From positions 47,794,591 to 47,858,590 of the forward strand of contig CM019218.1 of the NCBI GenBank assembly GCA_009741485.1: DNA of 64,000 bases, given 5' to 3'. This stretch comes from Malurus cyaneus samueli (taxonomy: Eukaryota; Chordata; Aves; Passeriformes; Maluridae). Shown piece by piece: positions 14,501-29,500 of the stretch; position 1 is the stretch's first letter, and each line of letters begins with the position of its first letter. The position numbers and the translations under genes are program-made. Below the pieces are notes generated by a model. That model was not told the DNA's origin and searched no databases. It saw nothing but the letters and a program-made list of their open reading frames with translations.

Positions 14501-17500
14501 GAGAAGTTCAAAGCTGCACATGCTAATGACCAGCTGCAGGGCAACTACAGAGGGCTTAGAACCAAGGACAGTTGGTTCCTCTCCCAACTCTCCAGGGTAG
14601 GAGAAATCACTGGAAACAGAAAACAGTGTTTTTTACTTTACTCCACATCCAACGCTGCTGGACCCACTGAGCAGGGGAGGCTCACAAACCCGTCCCTGTA
14701 GGTTTGCAGGCTGCAGGGATCCAAATCCTGGCTGGCATGTTGACAGGAGCTGCTGTGCTGTGTGAACCTCCCCTTCCCGCTCACTGCAGTGGGCAGCTGC
14801 TTGGAAAGCTTAGAGTTTATGGGCAGGGCAAGCAGTGCTTTCCCTGGGCTTAAATGCAAGGATATAACCAAATGTCCTGAGCTGAATTTGTACAGAAAGA
14901 AAACTTTCTTTGGTATCTGCAGAGACAACACCAGAGAAAACATGACTGAGTGGGTGAACCTTAGCCAAGGTCTGCTATTTACCAGAAAGCTAAAAGCTAA
15001 GAATGAGGGGTTTGTGGTGGAGATGGCATGCTGGGATTAAATTTGGATTTATTATAGAGGTATAATTTTAAATGTAATGGTAATGCTCAGAAATGTATCC
15101 TTTAGAAACAGGACATGCTGTGCCAACTCCTTTCATGAACCCGGGCACAATACCATTATTAAATCATTATGATTTAAATCTTATTTTGCAGCCTCCATCA
15201 CTTGAGCCTGAAAGCCCTATTTATCACAGACAGCAGTGAAGGTATAGGCTCAAAATAGCTTCTGGGCTGAAATTCTGTTCTCTGCCCTATAAAGTGATGG
15301 AAATATTCCCTTCTCTGTCCTTTGGAGCTCCCTCACTGAACAAACTATCACCTCTTCCTGAAAGTTTTGAGGCAAAAGTAACTCAAAAAACTTCAGGGCT
15401 TTACTTGTAAGATTAAAGGCTGGCTAGCAAGATAGTGAAGATAAATCTTTAACTCGGCTATTAATAATGTCAGAAAGTTTCATCAATTGCTGCTTAATCA
15501 TTGCTTTGGACCGAGTAAATGGTGCTTCTTCTGAGTGAATGAATATGGCCAGATTTAAAATGATTTAGAGAACTGTCTGACCATTTAATACAGGTAATTT
15601 GTAAAACACTGAATTTAATTATAACGTGCATTATCATCTACAAAACAATTAAAAGAAACACTGTCTAGTTTTCAAAGAGAGACTGAGGTACAAATACAGC
15701 AAAGGTGCTGAGTTGGCAAATCACACCTGTTTAAACACTGTGGGGAGGGGACTCCTTGCTTGGTGTGAGGCTGCCATGACCATGAAAGTAGGATCCAGTG
15801 CACTTTCATGTGCCATTGTCCCTGCCATCCTGTGCGCTCTGATTTTGTCCTGCTCATTTCCAGTGCTCCTTTCCACTCAGCAAAGGGATTGCAGTCCTGT
15901 GATTTGTGTTTGACAAAGACATGAAAAATAAGGCCGTGACAAGCTGTTTCTTTGGACTTGTGGTCGCTCCTGCAGTAATTTAATGTATATTCTCTGTAGA
16001 ACTGGAACTCCTCCTCTGCACAGTGAGAAAAGGAGCATGTGCTTATTGAGAGCCTCAGGTGCTGGCTGTGTTGTGAATGCAATGTGCTCATAACAGATTG
16101 CTGTGCTGGGGAGGGTAGCAGCGGGCTGGGGAGCTACAGTCTACACAGACATGACTAAATCTGTTTCATCTTTCTCCTCTGAGAATCTCCTTGGCGTTTC
16201 TATTTCCATTCATGCGCTTGAAGGATTTGCTGAAGAGGAAAGTTGCTTCACAGATCAGAAGCTTAGGGAGAATTTTCCCCTTCAGAGAGAGAATAGTGTC
16301 AGTCCACACGTCATTGAGAATCACACAGTCTTTTGGGTGTTTAAGAAGTTTTTCTGGGTATTTTTAAAGTAATTTTAGGACAACCAGTTCTTTCCAGTAA
16401 TGGTCCTTAGTGGATGGTTTTTTTTTATCCTTTTAAAGAAAATACTTTAGTTTTGGGAAAAAGAAAGGGTGGGCGGCCCATGTGCCAGGGAGAGAAGCCA
16501 TGGTCACTGCATGAAGCCAGTGGGCCTTACCACTTACCAATGACCAGCAGCCATCCGCAAAATCTTTTAGTGCCCACCCACACCTTGACACTTGCTTTAT
16601 ACATTTCACGAAGGCAGCTCTGAATTTATCTAACTTCAAGGTTTGGTCTAGCCAGAAGAAAGAGTTATGATGTGCATTGCTTTCACAGACTCAGATATTG
16701 ACCTCGTACTGTTGTCATGCATTTAGGAAAATGATAAAGCCTCTTTTTACTTTGAAAACAAGGACCATCGCATGAATTATGCCAATATTTACAGTTTGTG
16801 CCATGCGTATTTTGTACAGACTCCTTCTAAGGGATTAATCTGTGTATGCTACAAAGTAGGAAGAATTTTTAAATTCAGCTTGAGTATAGTTTCACCACAA
16901 AATGCATGGGCAATCTACTCATCATGCTGTGTTATGCAATTGTGCAGGATGTGTTTTGGAAGTAACCTTCAGATGATTCCTTCTTTAGAGAGTTAGGATG
17001 CAGCTTTAAGCCTGCATGCTGCAAAGTCAAAATAAAACTTTTCTGCCTTCATGCTGCCGCTTTTGATAATCATTCTGGCAGAGCTTTACTATGAGGAAAA
17101 ATGCTTCCTACAATAGCTCAGTAACACAATAATATTCTGACAATACTCTGTTGTCACTTTTGGACTGAAAGTTAGGAATCAATATACTATTGTGGGGAGG
17201 CAAATGTGAGGAATTATAACCCAGCTAACCTAACACTTTCTGATGTTTATTGCAAATTCTGGTTTACTTGACTCTCCTTACTGCATGAATTGTCTGAAAT
17301 ACCAAACTGCTATGTTTGCTTTCTCTTTTATGCCTTCACAAATTCTCAATTCATTCTCTCATCTCTCTCTCTCTCTCTCTGTTTCTCTCTTCTCTCTTTA
17401 TTTCCTTTTTTGGTGGGGTACCCTGAATCTCTGAAGCAGTGCAGGAGGCTGAACAGGAAGATGTAAAGGTGGTAGTGGACGCCCAAGCTCCGAAAACTAC

Positions 17501-20500
17501 TAAAAAATCCAAGGCAGCAGCTGCGAGCTGTCAGAGTAGCAGCACCAGAAAGGAGAAAAAAGGGAAACACAAAGGTTAGCTGCATGCAGCTGCATGTCAG
17601 ATGTTGAATTCATTATTTTGCTGTCAATTTTCTCTCTCTTGCTTTTTATGTAATTTATTTGAAAAACTGAAAATTGTCTAAATGTAATTTCCTGAAAATT
17701 TTCTGAGGTTGGAAAACATATGTGACTTGGTCTTGTCTGGGCATGTACAGCCTCAGAGTCAAGGACAGCTAAAATTTGTAAATGGAATATTTTCCAGAGG
17801 AAGTGTTTGTTAAATTGCAGAGGAGGAAGAAAGTTCGGAAGGAAAGATGCTGGTGTTTTCCTGCAGTGTTAAAAAAAAATGGAACCATCTTACAATAGTG
17901 TGCCTTTTTAGATTATCTGCAAGTAATCTACTTTGGAGCAACAGCTTTAAATTGCAGCCGCTTCTGTCTAGACTCTGACTGAGGTTTAAATTATAAAAAT
18001 TAGCAATTAAGTGGACATTTTGAAAAATTATTCAATAAAACTGAGATAGCATCAGGAGTTTTTCAAGTTGTTGCTTTGGTATTACTCTATCCACCTGGCT
18101 GACAAATGAGAGGTGTTTGTGTGAAAAATTTTCTGCAGTGTCTTTGCGTATGATTAGGTAGAAAAATACACTCTTGGTAATGATAAAAGGGTAGGTAGAA
18201 GTGACATTGCCACTCTCAGATTTACAGTTTGAGCTACATGGACTAGATGGAAGAAGTAATGAGCTACCTATCTCGTATTCAAATTTTGTATGTATGTGTA
18301 TATATATGTATGCACACTCAAAGAAAAAGAGAGGCTGTTGTACCACATGCAGTTACTTTTTATTTGGTGGTGAATGACTAATGAAATGAAATAACTTTCC
18401 AGTAATTTGCAGTTCTTGAATAAGGCCACTGTAACACTGTCCTACTTGGACTGTGCTATATTCCTGCCTTGTGCATGTCCAACAGTTTCCCCACTGTTGC
18501 TTCAGTAAGAAAGTAGTGTATATCCTCAACAAGTCTCTTTAAAGATAGCAATGACTAATAAGGTTAATTAATGAGGTCAAAGTATTGGGGCTTATCCATA
18601 GGGATTTTGCAGGACTTGAGCCTACCTTTGTAAAATCCTCTGCGTATTGCAGCTTAATTCTTGAGATCTGAATTTCCAGCACCTCTCTGTATGTGTTTCC
18701 TCTGGCTGCAAGGGAAACTAGCTCAGGCAGGCTTTAGAGCCTGGCCCTGAGCTAAATGCTGTTCATGTATTTGAGAAAAGATGGTGTGTGTGTCAAAGGT
18801 AAAATTTACTGAATGTAAAAATTGTTCGCAAAATAAATGAACAGAAAGCAAAAGTTTCCCAGTTCAGTGTAAAAACAAATGACATTCCAGCATAGTAATA
18901 AAAGTGCCAAATTTTATTTTGAAGTACATCTTGCTGAAGAGTAAAAATTCTTATACTGGTTTAAAAGAAAACATGTAAAGGGGTATTATGTGAACAAACA
19001 CTTGCATCATGGTTACAGCATAGCCTTGAGGCTCTGTTTTATCTCATATAATGCCTCTTTTGACATGTCTGTGTCTGTACTGTGTTCAGAACTGAAGATA
19101 TTGTGCTGCACAGTTTTTTATTATCCCACAGCAGGTAATACCTAGCATTTTTCTCACATGCCAATTACAATTTTACTCATCTTCTGAAAAATCCCCCAAG
19201 CAGGCAAATGTAGGCCTATGTTAATAAAAGGAAATTGTGTCAGTAAAATTTGTGTAGACTGAGAACTTCAGCATGCTGATACTGCTCTCTGTGTTGGGAA
19301 CTAATATTGTAAGCTCTAGAAATCTCAGTCTCTGCTGCAATTCTACTGCTCATCCTGGTGTGCTACGGAAGCTCTTTCTTGGCCTTCAGCATTTGCTCAT
19401 CAGTTCCACGTTTTCAGAACGTGGAGGTGTTATTCACCAATTATACTGAAGAAAATGCTGATTATCTCCTCTCCTGAGGTTCATGTTGATGGTTGGTAGC
19501 GAATAAAAGTCACTGAAAGTACGTTTAGAGCATACACATAGCACCTTCTCACCCAGCTCCTCTACTTTTTCTCTACACTGGGATTTAACTGTTCATTCAT
19601 GGAATAGCATCTGGTTTGCCTTTGACTGTGTTGTAAACTTGGGAGCATTTGCAGGAGATTATAGCTGGATTTCCAGTCTTCTGTCCTTGTCAAAGCTGCA
19701 TTTTTTTTTTTTATTGGATGTGAAGGTAAAACCAAATGTGTTTTTAAAATTCCTGAGGGATTTTACTGGTAAATCCACTACAGACATAGCTAATTTTGTA
19801 CTTAGGAATGAAGAAAATGCAAGTGGTAACAGAACCCCGTAGTGGAACTTGTATTAATTTTCAGTTACTTTTAAAAATAAAAGTGAGTCTTAAGATTTTT
19901 ATAACAATATTGAATGGATTTTCTAATAGATTCCGATCTAACTATGAAAATGGATGAAGGATAATGGTGTTATGCCATTTTTGGCACAATAGAATTTTTT
20001 GGAGGGATTTCATTGGTAATTAGTGCAAATCTTGGGAAATTTTACATTCTGCTTTTAGCTTTGCAATTGCTTCAGGTTTGCCTCCACTCTGACTGTAACC
20101 TTTGTATGTTCTGTAGATGAGCAGGATGAATGCTGAGCACTTAAACTGCTATAATAGCATTTTAAAGGTTTTTGTTAGTATTTAGCTATAGTGAACCTTA
20201 CCTTTCTAATTATAGCCAAGCTCTGTGTTTTAAGAAAAAAAGAACATTTAGACCAGATCTTTTGAATAAGAAGCTAATTCAGAGCAAAAAGTGGTTGAAT
20301 TATACATGAGTAGCTGTTGAAGCTGTAGTGTAATGACTGCACTCTGGTTTTAGATGTGTAATGCCTTTTTAAGTGGCTTGAAGAGTGATGAAGCTGTGAT
20401 CAGAACAATGTACTGAAGACAAACGCGAGAGAAATATCAGGTTTAATGAGGTTACACTGACACAAGGAAAGGGATGTAGCTAACTGCTCATGTCAGTGCA

Positions 20501-23500
20501 CTTTGTAATTCTGTGATGGGTAGCATGATATTCAGCAATTTTTTCCAAATCTGTGATTATTGCTGGTATTTCTTAATGGCACTATGCAGCTTGCACTGTG
20601 CCTATTTTTAAAAAGAACCATAATTTTTGTGGGACAGAGCCTGGAACTGCAGTAAGTGGATGACATTTTGTAGTAGCTTAGCTCATTAAACTGGTATTTC
20701 TGAAAGCTTCATTCTCACAGTTTATTGCCTGGCATAATATTCAGTATTGGGAAGAAAACCCCAAATGTCACAAATATGTGTGTAGATTGGTTGTCTTTCC
20801 AGTGGAGAGAGTGGATCAAATTCTGGTTTGATTTGTGACAAATTGGGGTGATTAAAGATAGTAGTGAAACCAGGGTACACCATCACCAGGTGGTTCAACA
20901 GAAAAATCATGCAAATCGGTGAAAACATTTGCAGCAGGAACCTATGAAAAGTGCACCCTACATAGCATTATAAAACCAGAGCATCTTTAGCTATCAAATG
21001 TCTTGATGGTTCTTTAAAAAAGGAGATTCATTAAAGTACATAGAGGTGTTGGTTTTTTGTCTGGTGGGATTTTTCCCCTAAGAAAAATTTACAAAGAAGT
21101 TATAGGATAACTGTAACATTTGGCTATGCGCAGTAAATAGGACAAATCGGAAGGTAAATGGACTTGAAAAAAAAAAAAACCCAACAGAAAAGCATGAGAA
21201 GCCAGGAGTTAATAGAAAGTTAAATCTGATATGAAAATTGAGGAATCATTCCATGAAGTTATTGGTGGTCAGTTGGTTTTGGTTTTTCTTCCCAGCACTA
21301 TTGCATTTAGAGCATGTGCATATATTCTAAGAAAACCCTGCTCTGATCTGCCACGGACAGCATAAATGAAGATTTCTTTTTTGTCAGTGAAATCAGGAAC
21401 CTGGATGTGTTTAAAATATCAAAATAAACAATACCTTCCCAGATTTTTTTCTCTTAAGTTAGACTTTAAATGTATATAGTGGGTTGGGTGTTTCCTGTTG
21501 ACTTTCTGGGAGGCAGGAAGCAGACAAGCTACTCTGACACAGAGAGCTTTTCCTGCCAGGATGGCTATTCCATGTTTTGATTTGGTTGGCTTCTTCCGTG
21601 TTGCTTCTCTCTCTTTCACGCCTGTCTGACTGTTTTGATTTGTGCATCCTGTCCCGTTCTCATATGTAACAAGCAGCTACAGTAACACTGGCTGGCTCAG
21701 AAAGCAGCAGCAGCTGTTGGGTAAGAAGCATCATTTCTCACTGTAGCACTTCCTTTCTGATGGGGGAGGAAAGTTCATGTAAAGCAGGTTTATCTGGGCC
21801 TCTCTGGGCACTGAAGAGAAAGGGTAGGAGGAACAATTAAGTGAGTTTCCACCAAGAAAAGTCCTGTTATTTCTAGATCTCACAAACCTTTCAGGCGGTG
21901 CTTTGGCAACACATGAACTTTATTGTGAAGAATTAATTTAGGCCTCCTAAGGATAAAGATTTATGAATGTACAGTTCCTGCTACAGTTTTCTAGATTTCA
22001 TCTAAGTGAGTAGAGAGCTTGGTGCTCAAGTACTTGCTTTTAATGTCCTGATCTGGTGTTAGCTATAGTCCTTCTTTTGTTGGAGGTTTGGACTCAATCA
22101 CCTCCAGATGTCCTTTCAAAAAATATTCTAATTGGTCCTTTTCCCTCTGAACAAATCCCTTTGTGATTTTGCAGTTGCTTGAACCCCTATCAGTGGATGC
22201 ACAGCCCCCCACGAGAACAGGAATATACAGGGAAATGTCTTCGAAAATATTGACAGCAGGGTTTGCTTTAAGCCAAGTTCTCTGAAGGCTGGAAACTCTT
22301 TGTTCTGGTGTCAGATCTCCCTGAGATTCCCTGTCCTTGGCCTCAGTGCAGGCCATCCTTTGAAGGGCTGCAGGAAGAGCTGCTCTGCAGTGGTCTTGAA
22401 GAGCAGCTGCACCCACAGCCTTGGGTATTATCCTCGTGGATATGACCTCTTTGTCAGAGTGTAACTGAGCTTAGGAAATGCATGTTCTCTTCCAGAGACC
22501 TCCTGCCTGACCTTGGCCAGCTCTCCAGATCTGATCTGCAAAGGGCATAATCATATTCTTAGTCTGTGAGCAGTGTGCCCAGCTTCACACATCAGATTTG
22601 TGCCTTAAATGCTCTATAAAATGAGAACAAGAACTTTCATATCCTGCAGCTCCTCAGCGGTAAAGCAGGGACAGAATTACTTGTTTTCTGTGCTCTGTTC
22701 CTTTCCTGATATGTAATCTCATTTGCCATTCGGTAGTTTAGATAAAGAGATTGGTGCTGCCTATTTGTAAGTATTGTCTGGAAGATTTTAGGTGCTAAGA
22801 TAATACAGGTATTGATCAATAGTAGTTTACAGGATATAAATGCCAGTAATGCTCATTTACTGATGCTCTTTTTCTCCCCCAGTGTTGCTTTGTTTTCATT
22901 TCTGGTACCTCTGGTTTTTATCTGGGACATGACCATGGCAAAGTGCACCAGGGGCCTTTACTGAAGGGACTGGCATTCTGAGGGTTTTTTCAGTCTTCTT
23001 ACCTTTCTGTCCTCCTTCACGTTGGCCTCTCAACATTTCCCATTTCTTTTTAGCAGGTACTCAAAGCCGTCTCTGTCAGATATCCTCCCTGCCTGAGTTT
23101 TGGGAGCCACTGTGAAAAATGCTGACCACAGCAATAAAAACTTAATTTCACTCAGCTTCTTTGCCTCTTTTGACCCTGTCCTTAAGCACAGAAACTAGAT
23201 GAGTGGTTTGTTTTATTACATGGAGAACCATCCTTCCAGGAAGTGGATAAAAAGGAGTCAGTGAGGTAAAGAAAGGGAGAGATCCACCTTTAGTATCGTG
23301 ATTACACAAGCTTGGAAATGTTTTCAGGTATTTCCAGACATCTGGTAGGTGGTGGTAAAGCTGCCTTTTGAACTAGGACTTGGAAAGATGCACTTATATC
23401 CTGTGATAATGAAGAATATGCGTGCATTTAATCCTATTTTACATGTGCATGTATAGTTACAAAGATCTATGTATACACAAAAGTATTAAATAGTTAATGC

Positions 23501-26500
23501 TGCATTTGCCACGAACCACCTACAGTGTTCTAATGCAACAGAGATTCGTTTCTTTTAGGTTTTTTTTTTTTTTTTATCCTCTCTGTGTTGCTACATATTT
23601 CATTGCCTTAAATGTGCTCACCAGTGGAACCATTCATAATGCTTAATAACACACTGCGCCAGTGATGTACTCTTCAGAATACCGAAATTGATTTTTCTCC
23701 TCTAAAACTGTGACCTGCCAGTGTAGCCTTTGTCCTGACTCCTAATAATACACGATGTTCCTGACAGCATGGGATGTGAGTGCAGATGTTCTGCAGGCAT
23801 CTGAAAAAAGCAGCCTCAGTGCCATCTCCAGCGCTGTCGAAGGCATTTCAGTTGCTGCAGATCAATGTCTGCTTTGAAGAGGAATAATTAAGGTGTTTTG
23901 TTCCTTCTCAAAAGGGTGCTCAAAATTAGGTTTGTATCATCCTAATCTTAATAAGGGGCTGGATAAAATATGCATGAGGCATCTTGTTAAACTCGTGGAT
24001 GTTTAACACTTTTGAAATTCAGAGTATTAAGGTAAGAGCCTAACTTTAGGCAGCCACTTTAATGATAATGGTTGATATTGTAAAATCTGTTAAAAATACC
24101 TCAGAGTGTCTGAGGCTGTTTGTTCTAGAGTACCTTTGCAGTGGTGGTTCTCCCAGGAAAAATTTCAAGAAAAATGTTTTCTATTCACTGCTATGCTATA
24201 CCTGCATCATAGGAAATGATACTGTTCATTCTGCATCACTCAGAGCTGCTTCAGAAATTGTCATCCTAGCAAGGTCACAAAGGCATTTCCATGGACATTA
24301 TTTAGTTCTTCAAGGTTGGATGGACGGATTATTTATTCATTGTTAGTTGTTGCTGTTAGCTTTGCTGCAAGTAAATCAGAATTTGCAGGCTTGGTGTAGA
24401 AATTGCCAGGGTCTGTAAAATGCAGATGAATCAATAATTCCTTGTGGTCTTGAACTCTGTGAGTTTGGGCTGCATCTCTTTGAGTGGTTGCACAGCTAGA
24501 GCTGTTCCTGAGGGTGTGGATCTCTCCTTTTTCCAATTCTGGTTCGTATTGCAGTGGCAGTAACAACAGATATTGCAAAGTACAGCTAAGCATGCTAAAT
24601 GTACAATCCAGCTGTCTTTTAATGCAAGCTGACAGCTGCTGGCAAAGCAGGCTGAAATGGTATTCCTGGAGACTCCTGCTACAGATCACAGGCCAAAAAA
24701 AATCCCAATCCCTGCAGCTCCTTCTCGCATCTCAGAGGATGAAAGTTCCAGGGAATATCTGATAGTTTATAGTTTCTCTCTGATGTATTAACTGTATGGC
24801 AATTTCCTAACTCAGGTGTATTTAGGCTTATTAACATGCTGTCCTTCTGTTGGATACAGTGCCAGATCTATTTGTGAAATTTTGAAGCTTTAAAGTATTT
24901 CAGGACAGCAGTGATGTTTATATGGGGATATGCCATAATCTGGGACTCAGGTTTATCTGTTTCAGCTATGTACCATTATGAAAATTTGATCTGTTTTCTT
25001 TGTTAGTTCTTTCCAACATATTTCTTTTCTGCTTAGTTTTCAGTGTTTGTGGTGCATGGGGTGGGCGTGCTTTGGGATGGGGAGGGCAACAGAAAAATCC
25101 TGATCCTCTCCTGGAGATTCTCTGGTGCAGTATGTGGGAAGTGAAATGTTTGCCTTGGAGGCTAGCTTAGTCTTGTTTATGTCTGGAAGTATTATTGAAT
25201 GTGAACATGCAATCTCTGATTCCTGGAAAAGATGCTTTTTTTTTTGCGAGTGAGCAATTCTCTTTTGAGTAACTTCCTGACACAAAGACAACTAAGGCTT
25301 TTGCTGCTATCTCACAGGGATTGATGGCCCAGCTGCTTTTCAAGATGATGTTCAGAAGATAGGAAGTCAAGTGCAGATTCTCACTATTGGACAGTCTAGT
25401 CATGATGAAGATGATGGAGAGAAAGTGGCTAGTGGCCAACAACAGCAAAGCAAACAAGATCTTAGAACGGCAATGCAGAAAAAAGGTAAGTAGCTAAGCC
25501 TTCCTTCATGTTCTCACTGCTTGCTTGAGGTACATTGACTCCATTTCCTATTCTCACTCTCAGCCCTAGCCTAAGCGGAGTTTGTTAGTGTGTGTGTCTT
25601 CTCCTCAGAGCCTGTTAGGCTCTATTCTGTTACCTAAAATAACCAAAACTGCAAACCTAAAGAAAAATACAACAAGGAAGTTTTCTCTTGTCCCAAGAAA
25701 CAAGAGCTCTGCAGGCTCTTGGGGCTGTGGCTTCCCCATCTGCAGTGCAGTGCCACTGTCAAGGTACCAGGGAGATGCCAATGCTCACTTCCATCTATTC
25801 ACGTTTTTATACTGAACAACTCTGGAAATCAATTACTTGGTGGTTGAAAAAAGAGCAGGGAATGGCAACATTCAAACTAAAATATCAATTTTGGTGGTGC
25901 AGTCAGTTACACATTGTTCATGTTTGCATAGAGTGTGTTCATGGTTGCAGAGGTGAAGAGTACACCACTGTGTGTTCTCCAGTGTTTCCCACGCAGAGTC
26001 CTCAAATGCTCTGGAATTTATTTTTTTTTCAGAGGTATGCATGCTTTGGGAGATAGATTGTGTATGCACGCATTCATGCATCTGTCTCTTCCTTCCTGCA
26101 CTGTTGTTATCTCCCCTTAGACACTAAATGTAGGAAGGAAAAAAAACCCAAATCCTCACAAAGCATTTTCTGAAGACATTTGCTTTGGAGTTGTTCTTCT
26201 TCAGTATACAGCTTTTGAAGCAAAGATGGCTCAAGCCAAGAGTCCTCTGATGCTTTAAGAATAAACTCTTTGTGTATAAAGAGCAAAATCTAAGTGCAAA
26301 CTTGACTCGTGTAGAATGGACTATTCATACCTCAATGCCGCCTCTTGTCTCCAGAGCAGTTCTCACTAGGATTCATTTTTTCTCAGTCGTTACCCTGCAG
26401 ATGTGAGCAGCTTCAACTGAAATGGGCAGATTTTCTCCAAGTGTGGTATTTCCTGGGCATTTGAGTCGCAGGGGTGTTGGGCATGACTAACAAGTTCTGA

Positions 26501-29500
26501 TCTGTGTGGTGATTGTGTTGCCTTAGACCATGGCTCAGAATATTTAATCATCAGGCACACTACTAAACTAAAGCTGATTGACTTAAAAAGTACCCACACA
26601 CTTCTCAAATTAGGTCACAGCACTCAGATTTTTACTCTGAGGGACATTTCTAGTTTTGATGATTTTTTACCAGGTTATCATATATTTTTATTCTCCCCAA
26701 ATTTGTGTTTGTTTTTAATAGAAGCAGTGAGTGGAATTTTTTTGTTTACTTTGTTTCTGTATATTCTCAAATATATGGTACGACCTTTTTTACCAGGTCT
26801 GAGTATACTCCTGATCAGTGAACCACTATTTCAAGTTGAGGTGAGGGAGACACTTTTATTTAAATGGTAATACTGAGGTTGATTCATTTTTATCAGCAGC
26901 TGAGCTTTGCTGGGTGAGACACAAAGACAGGTATTAAGACAATGCTGGCAGCATCTCTGCAGTAAATTATTTTCACTTAAGTGTGTATGGTTTGCTGCTT
27001 GATACCAGCAGAGAAGGCTTTTTAGAAAGTTTGGATTATCCCAGTATTCCTGTGATCCTTTATGCAGAGACAAAGCTCTTCATGGAGCCAGCTCACTCGT
27101 TGTGGCATGTCCTTATTGGCATGTCACCTGAAGTGTTTGGAGCTGCTGTCTCCCATCAGCCCTTCCCTTGCGTGGAGTGGGGTAAAAGGAGACGAGCACA
27201 GAGATAAAGCCCTGCAGAAAGGGACCTGGGGGACCCTGGTCCATGGCAAGTTCAACATGAGCCAGCAGTGCCTTGGCAGCCAGAGGGACATCCCTGTCCT
27301 GGGGGAATCAGGCACAGCATCGCCAGCCAGGCAAGGGAGGGGATTGTCCTGCTCTGCTCTGGGCTTGGGTGGCCTCACCTCAAGTGCTGGGGGCAGCTTT
27401 GGATGCCACAACACAGAAAAGCCATTGAACCATGAGAGAGTGTCCAGAGGAGGCCATGAGGATGATGAAGGATCCATAGGGGAAGCCTTAGGAGCAGTGG
27501 CTGAGGGCACTTAGTCTGTTCAGCCCGGAGCAGTTGGGGGAGACCTCCTTCAACAACCTCATGAGGGGAAGCGCAGGGGCAGGCCCTGATCTCTGCTCTG
27601 TGGTGACAGTGACAGGGCCACAGGGAATGGCCTGAAGCTGAGTTAGGGGAGATTCAGATGGGATATTTATGAGGGAAAGGCTCCTCACCCAGAGGGTTGT
27701 TGGGCACTGGAACAACTCCCCAGGGCAGTGGTCACAACAGCAGCCTGACAGATTTCAAGCAGTGTTTGGACAACACCATGGGGCACATGGTGTGACTCTT
27801 GGGGTGTCTGGTGTAGGGCCAAGAGCTGGACTCCATAATCTTGAAGGGTCCCTTCCATCTCAGCATGATTCTATGAAATGCTAACTGGTGTGATGGGAAA
27901 AGCTGAATCCCATTGGATTTGCATAGCCCTGGTTCGTGCCTGTTCTGCTCTTTGGCACTAACCTGCTGGAGAGAAACTTCTCATAGCACACGTCTGTGCT
28001 TCCCCAGTGAGTCAAGTTCTGTTACAAGACAAGAGGTTATGGGCTACCGAGTGTGAAAAGAATATGCCACTTGCAAGAAAATGCCAAATGTTTTATTTGA
28101 TTTCTCCATCTGCTGGAAATTGCCATCCTAGAATAATTTTCCTCCTGCAGGAGATATTCGCCCTTTTGATTTCCAAATTGTTAATCTGCAGAATTCCTCC
28201 CTGGCGAATGAGTCACTGGGACAGAATCAGACTTCCATAAGTTCTAACATTGAATAACTAACATTTAGTCCTCACACTTATCAGTTTCCAATATGTCTCC
28301 ATAAATGACATGGAATGAGCAGTGGGGTTCTTAGTTCTTCTTTGCCATGTGAAGTTGTGAGATTTAGGGAAGGGATAGATTTCATTTCTGGATTCAAAGC
28401 CAAAACAGGAGCTTCCTGCAGCATTTTTCCCCACAGGTTGTGAGCACAGACTCTTCTATGGCTGGCACAGAGCTTTCACCACTAAAACATTGGTGGCAAA
28501 ATAGTGAGCACAGGTGTGGAAATAAACCAGTTGGGTCTGCGGATATGAATTACGGCTTCATTGTGCAGCTGCCAGCTGAGGAGATGGACTGTGCCATTAC
28601 CCATGCACAGAGCCTAGAACATGGTTGTCATTATTAAGAAATAATGCTTTTGATTAATGAATGTGTGATTAATAATGAATGAATTCTACAGGCTTTGAAA
28701 ATATCTGTTGACCTGTGCACTCAGGCCTGCCTTGCATAACCAGATCCTATTGAAATTTTTTGCTGTTGTGCTCGGTGGTGTATGTCAGCACTGGGGGAGC
28801 TGAAGAAGTGAATAATGAGACCTGTCATGGGTCAGCTGAACAGAATGCAAGCATTTCTTATGCTCCTGGTTTACTTTTATACTCTCACTCTTACTGCTCT
28901 GGTGGTGCTTCACTAGCCAGTGTGCATCTGGATATTCTAAAGGGATGTGAACTGAAGTTACTGGAAGCAGCAGTAAAATAAAGAAGTATTTTAAAGCCTT
29001 TTTTTTTCAATCTTTCTTCATCTGTTCCAAAATTTGAAATGAAGAAAACTATTACTGAGTCTATATCTTCTGTTTATATTTCTGTACCTCAGTTTAGTTT
29101 AGTTTTTGCTTGTTACAGACCAAGTTTGTATTTCAATAGACTGAACTGCAAGAAAATCTTTATGCATATCCCAGGAACTCCCAGAACAACAGTTTAGAGA
29201 GCCTGATTTCATCTTTCAGTGATCAGGATGTTGTAGGCACAGGGACTGAGGTAGAATTTAGGCCATCTGATCTTGAATCTGAATACTTCTTTCATTGTTA
29301 CTGACTCGATATTGTGTAGAATCTGTGTATATCACTTATGTCAGTCACGTTTGAGGGTTTTTATTTTGTTAGGATTCAAAAGTAGGCCCAAACCCTACCA
29401 TGCAGGGCACATCACACACAGAAGTTTGTGTGGCACAACTGCACAGTGTAGATGATGTTTCCCAAAGTTTCAGCTGTGTGATCCGGGGCTTTTTCACTTT

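Larger units (their letters stand above)
7038..17439 (+). other. TUB intron 3 (10.4 kb)
   Basis: The largest intron in the window. No exon-like or RNA-gene sequence was recognised. It contains a 10-bp tandem duplication (agctgccatt) at 7212-7231, a homeodomain/POU-type motif cluster at 11093-11142, a 13-bp tandem duplication at 13836-13861, and a CT microsatellite at 17362-17380 close to the acceptor. Segments 14288-14700 and 15672-16091 are somewhat GC-richer and have overlapping ORFs on both strands with no family resemblance. Confidence 0.85.

Noticed and set aside
14288..14943. Cluster of overlapping ORFs of 90-101 codons in TUB intron 3
   Set aside because: Open on both strands in the same place, no family match and no splice sites that would fit TUB.
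27062..27514. 150-codon plus and 128-codon minus ORFs
   Set aside because: Both run into the CR1 element; the only meaningful part is the degraded reverse-transcriptase tail.
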